DNA of 64,000 bases from Nannochloris sp. 'desiccata' (Eukaryota; Chlorophyta; Trebouxiophyceae; Chlorellales; Chlorellaceae): contig JAGTXX020000003.1 of assembly GCA_019044685.2 (NCBI GenBank), positions 682,001-746,000 of the forward strand. Reading direction: 5' to 3'. A program made the position numbers and the translations under genes. Of the stretch, positions 41,301-49,240 are shown in pieces (within the stretch, counting starts at the first letter, position 1; each line of letters begins with the position of its first letter). A model generated the notes under the pieces. It ran no database searches. It had not been told where the DNA came from and saw nothing but the letters and a program-made list of their open reading frames with translations.

Positions 41301-43275
41301 AAGAGAATGTATGAAAATATTGCCATATTGACGTGTCCCTCCAAAGCTGAGAGAAAAATTGGAAGCAATGTGATCACCAGCAGGCGGGGAGCAAAAGTAA
41401 AAAAAAGGGTTCTAAATAAACCTTGAGGCTTTCTCCAAAGGAAAGATTTAACGCCAGAGGAGCGAGATTTAGGATAATGTGGAGCAGATGAAGAGAGATA
41501 TGCGAGCGACGTCCTCCCAGCTGGGTGTGCAAACCCTGCTGCTGCTGAAAAGAGGCAGCAGCGGTGAGGGATTGCAATCCGCTCCATCCAACGTGCAAAT
41601 TGAAAAAACATTCAGGCAAGATGGCCTGATTGACACCGTTAATGACCCATTTTTGCGAAAGAAAACAAATGGGAACAACATGACCGCAATTGTGACAAAA
41701 TAGGGCACCACTTGGAAATAATATTCGAAAGGAAGAAAAAACATTTTTTTAGGCAACAAAAAACGAGGTAGAATGCGTGCTAAAAACACAAATTATATGG
41801 TAAACTAAGAGGCGCTAATACTTCTTCCGAATAACAACAAACTTAATCTGCCAAAAACGTGCATGCACGCTTAATTGCACCATTAATCGCCATTGAATCT
41901 CAAGCTATATTTTGAAAAACCAACCAAAACAATGAAGCTTCTAACGCACAACATGCTTCAATGCCACATTAAAGGCGTCACCAATGGATACCCATTCAAA
42001 ATAGAGGCTGAAGAAGTTGAAACCAGAGAAGTTGATTATGATCCTGATTTTCTCCGCCACATTTACCCCAGAATACAATGGCCAGCGCTTCGAGAAGCTG
42101 CTGAAGCTCTCGGGGCAGGTTACCTGCCAGAAGCAGTGACTGAAGACATGCTTGAGAACGATGATGAGTTCCTCCAAGCGTTTCACCATGCTTTACTAGA
42201 AGTACATCTCCAGGAAGGCGCTCTGGTGTGTCCAGAAACTGGTAGAAAGTTCCTAGTAAACCAAGGGATTCCCAACCTCTTGCTCCAAGAAGATGAAGTT
42301 TAAAGAGCAACCTTAGAGATAGATACGCACCATAGGAAAACTAAAGGATATAGAAACTAGTCGAAGCAGCACCGAGAAAGACAGAAGAAGCCAGAGAGAG
42401 GGCTAAAAAACTAAAACTTGCATAAAGAAGTTACTGATTACCTTCTGCACCCCCTTTTTTCTTTCCTGCTGTTCTCAAATACTACTACACCATATAAGAC
42501 AACTTTTAACAAGCTTTTTAAAACCCTTTTCTTACCTGCCGAGTCGTGCAGTGCCAGTTCATTCAATAGTAATTCTGCTATTGCAGGCAACCTGATATAC
42601 GCCTGGCATTTATAGGTCTGTATCCACTCTGCATAGGCATATTCTTCAGATTCAGGTATAGAACGTGCTAATATACATCCTAGGTAGGCGTAGAGACGTA
42701 AACACGGGACTAAAGCAGCGAGTACCTCCGCGACGGTGGAATGTTGATCATCACAAATACTAAAAAGAAAGTTAATGTATTTAGATGTTGCTGGATGAGG
42801 GGATTGGTTTGTTTGAGAAGAAAGACCAACACCCCATTTGGCAGCGTAGCTATCGTGCATTTCTAGTTCTTCGAGGACGCCTTCTCGGAGTTGTTCCAAC
42901 TGAGAAGTGGCTGCAGCGGCTTTCGAAGGGGCGACGCCAGCTTTGTCTACTTTCGCAGCCGCAGCTTCATATCCACGGACAAAACTACGGAGGAAATATG
43001 CATCCTCTGCGATGTACTTCTGAAATGCGGGCTTGGGCAGAACGCCTTGTGCTAGAGCTTCCACGAAAGGATGGAAAAGGGCCGCAGAAGCAAGATCTTG
43101 GTTCGCAGCCCACAACTCCTGCATTTATACAGAAGGCAAGGTTAGACGACGCATGTAAAGTGGAAATCATGTATCATAAGCTAAGATATAAGCTAAGAGG
43201 GCGCCCGCACAGCTATGAAATGAGATATCTTACCGATGATATTCCGAAATTTCGGATTGGCACTCCGTCGGACAT
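38337..43275 (-). CDS. Four-domain thiamine enzyme: TenA - HAD phosphatase - ThiD - ThiE
   Basis: Three exons, 43275-43234, 43118-42536 and 41248-38337, with donors GTAAGA and GTAAGA and acceptors TGCAG and TGCAG, give 1,178 residues. TenA-like aminopyrimidine salvage domain, about residues 15-230: ELWAANQDLASAALFHPFVE, LVPCLRLYAYLG. The second splice joins NELALHDSA to EKLHQIYRSAMNLEVEFF, which restores the last TenA helix. HAD phosphatase as in plant TH2, about 235-560: LLVVDFDDTCTSEDT. ThiD HMP-P kinase, about 598-890: VLSIAGSDSGGGAGIQADIK and NSHGTGCTLAAYIAAEMAKG. ThiE TMP synthase, about 963-1170: YAVTDPLMIDSSGL, ATVIQLREKN and DGVHVGQDDIPAEAV. The protein could take salvaged HMP through HMP-PP and TMP to thiamine. 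No transit peptide is obvious. The central intron (42535-41249) contains TRM112 on the opposite strand. Domain calls are firm; the single-transcript claim is inferred. Confidence 0.88.
41932..42303 (+). CDS. TRM112: TRM112, methyltransferase activator subunit, nested in an intron
   Basis: TRM112 is a small zinc-binding partner that activates several tRNA, rRNA and eRF1 methyltransferases (Trm9/ALKBH8, Trm11, Bud23, Mtq2). A single exon encodes 123 residues from ATG 41932. The start MKLLTHNMLQCHIKGVTNGY carries the family signature MLxC. The helical middle and the end QEGALVCPETGRKFLVNQGI with NLLL match well. Only the N-terminal Cys and the VCPETG Cys are present, so the zinc site is reduced as in many plant and algal members. 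The gene lies entirely within the 1,287-base intron of the thiamine enzyme, on the other strand. It must be transcribed antisense to that pre-mRNA. Confidence 0.95.
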   Translation: MKLLTHNMLQCHIKGVTNGYPFKIEAEEVETREVDYDPDFLRHIYPRIQWPALREAAEALGAGYLPEAVTEDMLENDDEFLQAFHHALLEVHLQEGALVCPETGRKFLVNQGIPNLLLQEDEV

Positions 43276-43641
43276 TGCTTGTTGCTTGAATGGAGATCCA
43301 CTTAAAGCCTCATCAGTCTCAAGTATAATGTATTCCTCTTCCATTATGTATGTTTAAATAAACTGCCAAGGCAGCCAATGGGGCGAGAAGTGGCGGGGTA
43401 GGCGGAAGAACTGGTTAAGACTGGGGACACCGCGCCCTTTAAGTTGGCGAATTTAGATCCACATAGATCTGCTGAATTCTCCACCTCTTCAATCTCTACA
43501 TAAACTTATAAGAATACTAACGTAACCCTATCTGAGGGTGCAGCTTGCGGTTGCCTGTGACTAATTTAAAATATAATTCGAATTCCTTCCGTTGTAGCAA
43601 TCCCATTCCAACCACAAACACGCAGCTTGGAAGCATCTATA
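43276..43641. promoter_or_regulatory. Divergent promoter region of the thiamine enzyme
   Basis: This lies between the thiamine enzyme (minus) and the alpha/beta hydrolase (plus). Thiamine genes in algae are often controlled by a TPP riboswitch. I looked for the conserved CTGAGA and ACCTGA blocks: a CTGAGG appears at 43531, but no matching partner or fold was found, so no riboswitch is called. Confidence 0.35.
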
Positions 43642-44952
43642 ATGATTAAATGCGCATTTTTGCACTCTGTTAGTTCCCTAGCTACCTCAGCAACAGCAGC
43701 AGTAACGTCTGGATCTCGATCTTCAATTTCCCGCTCTCGCTCTGGTTCCGGCTGCTTCCGCTCTGCTGCCCCTCCTCAGTCTTCCCTCAACAGACGAGAC
43801 CTTTTAGGAGCTGCAAGCGCTCTCACAGCAGCAACAACTGTTAACCCTGTCCTCTCAGCAGGCGCAGCAGCTGGACCGTCCTCTTCTTCATCGGCTCCCA
43901 TTGTCACCGCCGCCTCCACCTCGTCGGCTGCCCCTTCAACTTCAATTACTTCCCCTCCTCCCACAGAAGCAGATCCTCACGGCAGATACTCTGAACGTCT
44001 GAAACTCCTCCCCAAAGGATGGAACACATGGAAATGGCGGAATCACAACATCAATTGGCTTACAGCTGGAGAAAAAGGCCCTGTTGTCGTTTTCATTCAT
44101 GGGTTTGGGGCTTCTGTGTATCATTGGCGCTATCTAGTCCCTGAATTATCAAAGACCTGCCGAGTCTATGCTTTAGATGTGCTTGGCTTTGGATGGTCTG
44201 ATAAAGCTATTGTAGATTACGACGGGTATGAGATTTGGTCTGATCAGATTGCAGACTTTATTAAAGAAATAGTGCAGCCTGGGTGCTCAAATGATGGCAA
44301 TGGTGGTGCAGAGAAGGCTATTTTAGTTGGAAATTCTCTCGGAGGGTACAATAGCTTATCCACCGCCGCAGCCCATCCTGAATTAGTGAAAGGGGTTGTC
44401 CTACTCAACGCAGCAGGGAGATTTGAAGATCCTGCAGAGGTGGGAGAGGGAGATGAAGACGCTGCTCCAGCTGCCGATGCCGCCGCAGCCGCTTCTCAAG
44501 TGTCCTTATTACAGAGGGTTACTACCCAAGTAAGCACTGCAATGAAACGTGCTGTTGTCTCTGCATCGTTCATTTTCACGAAACAACCTGCCAGGGTGAA
44601 ACAGGTCCTGGGTCAAGTGTATGTGGATAAGACGAATATCGATGATGATTTGGTGGATTCAATTCTGATCCCGGCACAAGATCCTGCTGCCAGTGAAGTG
44701 TTTTATCGTGTAATTACAGCACGAGGTACCCCTGTGAATAGGTTATTGGATAGATTAGAAAACAAGATGCCTTTGTTGTTGTTATGGGGAAGCGAAGATC
44801 CCTGGTGTGTACCGGCACGAGCGACTCAGATAGAAAATCACTATCCAAAGGCGGAGAGGATTAATATCTTGAGTGGGCATTGTCCGCATGATGATACGCC
44901 AGGCCTTGTTGCTGGACCGTTGGAGAAGTGGGTGCAAGGGCTGGAGACCTGA
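43642..44952 (+). CDS. Alpha/beta hydrolase with plastid and Tat-like lumen targeting signals
   Basis: A single exon encodes 436 residues from the first ATG in frame. Residues 1-50 are Ser/Ala/Arg-rich without acids, like a plastid transit peptide. Then NRRDLLGAASALTAATTVNP and LSAGAAA give a twin arginine, a hydrophobic core and an AxA-type cleavage site, as in Tat-dependent thylakoid-lumen signals. A Ser/Thr/Pro linker precedes the hydrolase fold (about 140-436). The oxyanion segment is FIHGFGASVYHWRYLVPEL, the nucleophile elbow is LVGNSLGGYNSL (Ser), the acid region is LLLWGSEDPWC and the His is in ILSGHCPHDDTP. The pattern is close to pheophytinase-like and related plastid hydrolases. A 25-residue Glu/Asp/Ala insertion occurs in the cap. 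The substrate is unknown; a chlorophyll or lipid ester is plausible. Confidence 0.86.
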   Translation: MIKCAFLHSVSSLATSATAAVTSGSRSSISRSRSGSGCFRSAAPPQSSLNRRDLLGAASALTAATTVNPVLSAGAAAGPSSSSSAPIVTAASTSSAAPSTSITSPPPTEADPHGRYSERLKLLPKGWNTWKWRNHNINWLTAGEKGPVVVFIHGFGASVYHWRYLVPELSKTCRVYALDVLGFGWSDKAIVDYDGYEIWSDQIADFIKEIVQPGCSNDGNGGAEKAILVGNSLGGYNSLSTAAAHPELVKGVVLLNAAGRFEDPAEVGEGDEDAAPAADAAAAASQVSLLQRVTTQVSTAMKRAVVSASFIFTKQPARVKQVLGQVYVDKTNIDDDLVDSILIPAQDPAASEVFYRVITARGTPVNRLLDRLENKMPLLLLWGSEDPWCVPARATQIENHYPKAERINILSGHCPHDDTPGLVAGPLEKWVQGLET

Positions 44953-45315
44953 AACATATAGTTCTTGACCTGAATTGTATCACCTACCGCTGAAATTTTC
45001 AAATTTTCTAGTTTTCTCTTCTTTTCGCTTGTTTGATTGATGCTTGCAATTTTATTCAAAATTCAGGTAACGTGTGACATCCTTTCCTTATCTGTAAAAG
45101 ATTTTAGACTAAAAGATCCCTGCGCACGGAGATAAAGAGAAGTCTTGCTTGCTCTCATGAGACGAGGAAGTCAGAATTTTCTTTTCGCCCTGACTGAAGA
45201 CTTCAGTGAAGTTCAGTTCAAATTGGTTAAACTTAGAAAAAGAGCATGAATACCAATAAACGTACATCCTCAATAAATCAACAAATACAGCTAGCTTTGT
45301 TCAAGCAATACGACA
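44953..45315. other. Spacer between tandem plus-strand genes
   Basis: This holds the 3' flank of the hydrolase and the promoter of the membrane protein gene. A short direct repeat of GAAGACTTCAGTGAAGTTCAG type occurs near 45196-45216. No gene was seen. Confidence 0.3.
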
Positions 45316-46413
45316 ATGCGTAAATCTTTTATTAGCAGTGTCCTTATAATTTTGGCATTGATCTTTCAAGATGCCGGAGCAAACGGTGCGAGCCTCAATG
45401 CCGCGAACCTCCTCTTTGGGTGCGCTTTTCCAACTTGCTATATATATTTATCTTATCGTGAATCTATCCACCACAAGGTTATTAAATGCCATTCTAAGCC
45501 CTTTTACTTTGCTGAAAAAATTTGTAGGTCCGTTTTCCCAAGCAGCGCTGCAGCCCCTGTAAGCTGTATCCACATCACCGCTCAAGCTGAGCTACTCTTT
45601 CAGGTTACTAATATTTCTGAAGCATCGCTTCCTGCTCAATGGAGCGCCTCTACGTATGCCTGCCCCACTGCTGCTGCTCCCGAAAACTCTTCTCGAAAAC
45701 GGGTGCCCTACACCTTGATTTTTGATGGCCTGCACGCTAGCAATTCCTCTGTGCAACAACTTGCAATCAAAATACAAGCTACTCAAAAAGCTGCAGGATC
45801 GTCAAATATGGAGCTTCGCTGGTCTCGCACGATTAGTTTGGATTTTTTTTCAGGCAGCGCTGCTGAAATCCTCGATTTGGACCTGCAGCTTGCAAAGCTT
45901 TACAGCACTAGGCAGCAATCCAATCAGCCTCCTAGCAAGCCTTCAGAAGACCCTAGATTTGATGTAGTACCTTCTAAAATCAGGGGAAATGGCGATTGCG
46001 TTCGTTTACGAGTAGACGAAGACCCTCTTTCCGACTCAAAGTCCAGTGCTGTTGCTGCTCAAGGCCTCGTATTTCTGCTTTGCCTGGTCGCAGGAATAGC
46101 AACAGGCCGAGCTTTCTCTGCAAAGCTCTCCTCCCACAACGCATCTTGCCACAACAAAAACAAGAAGCAGACGTGTGAAGTCGCTTGCTCTCCGTTTATT
46201 GTAGAGAAAGGCACAGGTGCTCGTGGCAAAGTGAAGCACAAGTGGGTGCGAGACGACGATGGAAGGCTGCAGAGAGAAGATAAAATAAAGCAAGCTACTC
46301 AAGCTTCCATTGGTGGTGGTGCTCATGGTAGTGTTAATGCCAGTGCTGGACTAAGGAGCAGTTTCTTTGTAGAAGAGGACGAGGAGGGCTGTGGCATAGA
46401 TATTGAAGAGTAG
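45316..46413 (+). CDS. Predicted type I membrane protein, unrecognised
   Basis: Modelled as one exon of 365 residues. It has a signal peptide (MRKSFISSVLIILALIFQDA), a lumenal or extracellular part of about 225 residues with several Cys, two NxS/T glycosylation sites (NIS and NSS) and a beta-rich look, then one membrane segment (VAAQGLVFLLCLVAGIATG, about residue 250). The cytosolic tail is basic at first (NKNKKQTCE) and acidic at the end (VEEDEEGCGIDIEE). The order resembles single-pass ER proteins with a small lumenal domain, as in PIGX/PBN1-type GPI-mannosyltransferase subunits, but I could not match a family motif. The stretch around residues 45-75 reads less like protein, and an acceptor-like TTTGTAG occurs at 45522-45528, so a small intron there is possible. 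Confidence 0.6.
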   Translation: MRKSFISSVLIILALIFQDAGANGASLNAANLLFGCAFPTCYIYLSYRESIHHKVIKCHSKPFYFAEKICRSVFPSSAAAPVSCIHITAQAELLFQVTNISEASLPAQWSASTYACPTAAAPENSSRKRVPYTLIFDGLHASNSSVQQLAIKIQATQKAAGSSNMELRWSRTISLDFFSGSAAEILDLDLQLAKLYSTRQQSNQPPSKPSEDPRFDVVPSKIRGNGDCVRLRVDEDPLSDSKSSAVAAQGLVFLLCLVAGIATGRAFSAKLSSHNASCHNKNKKQTCEVACSPFIVEKGTGARGKVKHKWVRDDDGRLQREDKIKQATQASIGGGAHGSVNASAGLRSSFFVEEDEEGCGIDIEE

Positions 46414-46677
46414 GTTATTTAGATTTTACAAAATTCTATTTTAGACGCTACAGAAAGGGAGATTTGTTTAGAAAGGGGAAGAAAAGGACCTAAAAAACGG
46501 GTACTTTTCATAGAAAGCACAAATTAGTGTATACTATACCAGTATTTAGAGTTATTGTATTCGTGTACTTATATACAGCATTATTGTAAAACAGAAATGG
46601 AAAAGAGAGAGAAAAAGTTCCGGGTGAGGAGCATTTATTTTGGCCAACTCCCTTCAACAAAAAGGAAAAAATTAGTA

Positions 46678-46703
46678 GGCGTGTTCACACCGAGGCGGTT
46701 CCA
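46678..46703 (+). repeat. Left terminal inverted repeat
   Basis: This 26-base left end of the MITE-like element is a perfect inverted match to 47340-47365. Confidence 0.85.
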
Positions 46704-47339
46704 GCTATTTTTAATTAATTTTGGAACCACCCTGGAACCCCACCTATTTTTAACGACTCTTCAACCTGCAAGTTTGAGGCATCATATTTTGGCCGCTTCT
46801 TCCCTGTAAACCTTATCAATTCAATTTCAAAATATAAATTAGAGCTCTAGAAGGCCGCCAAGAATGCAAGCTGCGCCGATCGCACTGATCTTTTCGAAAA
46901 TTGATAATTTCGAAGAGATCATTGGTTGCACGAAATCCTGGTTGAACACGGGGTTGTTGTTCAACCCAGATGTTTATTGTTGAATGATGATGAAAATCTG
47001 ATGCAGAACGCTGTCAAGTTCATCTTCTTGAAGCATTGGTGGGAAATGCTCCTCATTCCCATCATTGCGATGATCAGGGTCGTTAGGCATGGTTCCTGAT
47101 CCGCACTGGGCGATGGTAGCATGTTTACATAAATAGTGAAGTTGATTTAAAGGCAAAATCAGCGAATATGGGGCTTAATTGACCCTCGAACCAAGGCCGA
47201 AGAAAGTGGCAGTTGGAAAAATAAACTGGGTTCCAAAACGGAAAAAGTGGGTTCCAACTGGAACTCTGCTAAATAGGAGAGTTGCAAAAAATAGCTTTGC
47301 TACCCTGCTGGAACCCCGCGCTGACAGTTATAAAATTTT

Positions 47340-47365
47340 TGGAACCGCCTCGGTGTGAACACGCC
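47340..47365 (-). repeat. Right terminal inverted repeat
   Basis: This 26-base right end of the MITE-like element is the exact reverse complement of 46678-46703. Confidence 0.85.
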
Positions 47366-47462
47366 TAGTGATATTCATATTATTCCTAGATTGATTGAGA
47401 CAGCTGCATGAGAAACAGATGCAGTACCAAACTAATAAAGATCTGGTAGTCCAAACATCTGT

Positions 47463-48925
47463 CTAAAGATCTTTCCCAGAGCCACATCCCCACGACAAAC
47501 AAAACCATCCAAAGAACGAAAAATTGCATTCGCATGATTTATGCAATGGGCATTCAGTCAGACCAAAGATGCCACAAATTTCTGGTACTTCAGGGTTCGT
47601 TGTAGATTCTTTGACAGGATACGACGCAGCTTGTAAGATGCCACAGGCACCGTTGGGATCGTTGGATTCTTTACTGAGACGGAAGTAGCCTTGTTCACCC
47701 CAGCTACCTCCCCAACTGTTCTTCACAATCCAGTGCCCGCCTGCACCGGCCTCCTCACTTTCTTCCTCCTCTTCGACGTAGCCCACAGCAAGGACGCCAT
47801 GATTCAACTGTTGGCAGCATGATTTATCATTGACCACTCCAGTAGAGTAGAATTGCAAGGCAGAACTCGCGCAGATAGCCACACTCACAGGTTGATTCGC
47901 CAACGCCTTCTTTAATGCTCCGGCATCCTTAGGAGGCACGTCTTCAAAACCTTCGATAGTTACTGCCGGACGATCGTGTTCTCTGCGTGTTTGGCAAGGC
48001 AATCCCCACGCCCAGTAGCCGTAATCTTCCTCAGTGTCGATACCACCGTTCTTAACGACATATTCAAAGGCAAAGTCCATCAACCCACCGCCACAGCCCA
48101 TGTCTTTAGAAGTGTCGCAGCTGACGAGCTGTTGTTCAGATAGGGAGACGAGTTCTCCAGTACGGATAGCATTTATGCCTTCGATAGACCCGGTAGTAGA
48201 GAATGCCCAGCCTGTGTTAAAAAAGAGAACAAGTAAAAAATAAGTTTGAATTGATCTCAGCCATTAAGGCGGCGATTATATTTATTTATTTATTTGAAAG
48301 AGTAAATATAGTACTTACAGCTTCCACACATTCCCTGGTTCTTGACAGGCGTAACAACACCCTTCTCACGCCAATCTATTTCAGAAGGAAGGTCCATTTC
48401 ATCCAAATCACCATAACGGAATGGGGTGGCAGCATGTTCTTCATTCTTGCTAACACGATCACGAAGAGCTCCACCAAGGGAGATATTCAAGCCGAGACGA
48501 GTAGAAGCGAACTCTTCAAAAGTCAAATCAGCAAATTCGTTGATTGCCATGGCGAAAGTCGAGGCAGGGTTGGAGTTGTGCTGAGCAATAACGGCAACAT
48601 TATTTTGAAAGACGCCCAGACGTTTGGCCTTCTCGAGAGTATCATCTACGTAGTCTTTGTTGTAGCGGGCAAGCCATTGTTCAAATGCTTCTAAAGGAGA
48701 AGCCTGCAAGGATAGAGGAATTCGGGGGGAATAAGTAAAATAGTATGAGAATATAATTATGAGATCAGCAAAGGGGACCAAAATGTTGACGTAACCCACC
48801 AACGCAAAGTCAGTAGATAACATTGCCGTCTCAGTATGAAGGCTCGTTTGAGCCTCCATTGGTCTGGCAGCACCCAAGATGCTCAACAACCCGCACACGG
48901 CGAGGAAGAGCAAAATTCTGCTCAT
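47463..48925 (-). CDS. Papain-family cysteine protease (cathepsin L-like) with half-granulin tail
   Basis: Three exons, 48925-48800, 48703-48319 and 48211-47463, give 419 residues, with donors GTGGGT and GTAAGT and acceptors TGCAG and CACAG. Signal peptide: [19 protein letters not shown]. The I29 propeptide inhibitor region (about 45-105) has [14 protein letters not shown] and [13 protein letters not shown]. The mature enzyme begins near [20 protein letters not shown]. The catalytic Cys lies in CGSCWAFS, whose Cys codon is split by intron 2. The His is in [10 protein letters not shown] and the Asn in [18 protein letters not shown]. After the protease a short Cys-rich tail ([20 protein letters not shown], then [10 protein letters not shown]) looks like a truncated granulin domain, shorter than that of plant RD21-type proteases. 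Expected in vacuole/lysosome or secreted. All catalytic residues are intact. Confidence 0.94.
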
Positions 48926-49240
48926 AATTATTTGTAATCTTTTAACAACCTTGGCAATATCGGAGGGCGCTGCACACCCTTTAAATCGTCGATACGTGTT
49001 TCAATAAAAAAATAATGACCGAAGTAGTTGAGGTGCATGGGCCAAAGAGGTATTATTTGAAGAAAACATTTCTTAGGCTGCAAAACTTTCACCGCATAAC
49101 TGCTTATGTCGGCACAACAATGCAGCCTTGCATCTTCAGTACACATTCTGAACTTTAAAAAAACTCAATGCCAAGGTCCAACGTAGCGTGGCTTGTAGTT
49201 TATACATAGATCACTTCTTCAGAATTGTTTGTGCTTTTTG
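48926..49240. promoter_or_regulatory. Divergent promoter region
   Basis: This lies between the cathepsin (minus) and TBC (plus) genes. No specific element was assigned. Confidence 0.3.

Larger units (their letters stand above)
46678..47365. mobile_element. Non-autonomous DNA transposon (MITE-like), 26-bp perfect terminal inverted repeats
   Basis: The left end GGCGTGTTCACACCGAGGCG continues GTTCCA (46678-46703), and its exact reverse complement closes the element at 47340-47365. The flanks give a TA duplication directly outside the repeats. If the adjacent A is counted as part of the repeat, they give a 3-base AGT duplication instead. The interior of about 636 bases has several GGAACC/GGTTCC words near both ends and a hairpin (GTTGAACA with TGTTCAAC, 46943-46968). 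It lacks a transposase frame; the longest open frame is about 60 codons. The family is open: the GGC-start and 3-base duplication would suit PIF/Harbinger-like elements, and TA would suit Tc1/mariner-like. No second copy was noticed in the window. Confidence 0.78.
46414..47462. other. Convergent spacer carrying a terminal-inverted-repeat element
   Basis: This lies between the stops of the membrane protein gene and the cathepsin gene. Most of it is the 688-base inverted-repeat element listed separately. The remaining flanks are AT-rich with no gene. Confidence 0.5.

Noticed and set aside
43276..43641. TPP riboswitch upstream of the thiamine gene
   Set aside because: The conserved sequence blocks and pairing arms could not be found together here; a covariance-model search would be needed to decide.
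46974..47156. 60-codon frame inside the inverted-repeat element as a transposase remnant
   Set aside because: Too short, with no catalytic DDE pattern or recognisable transposase segment.
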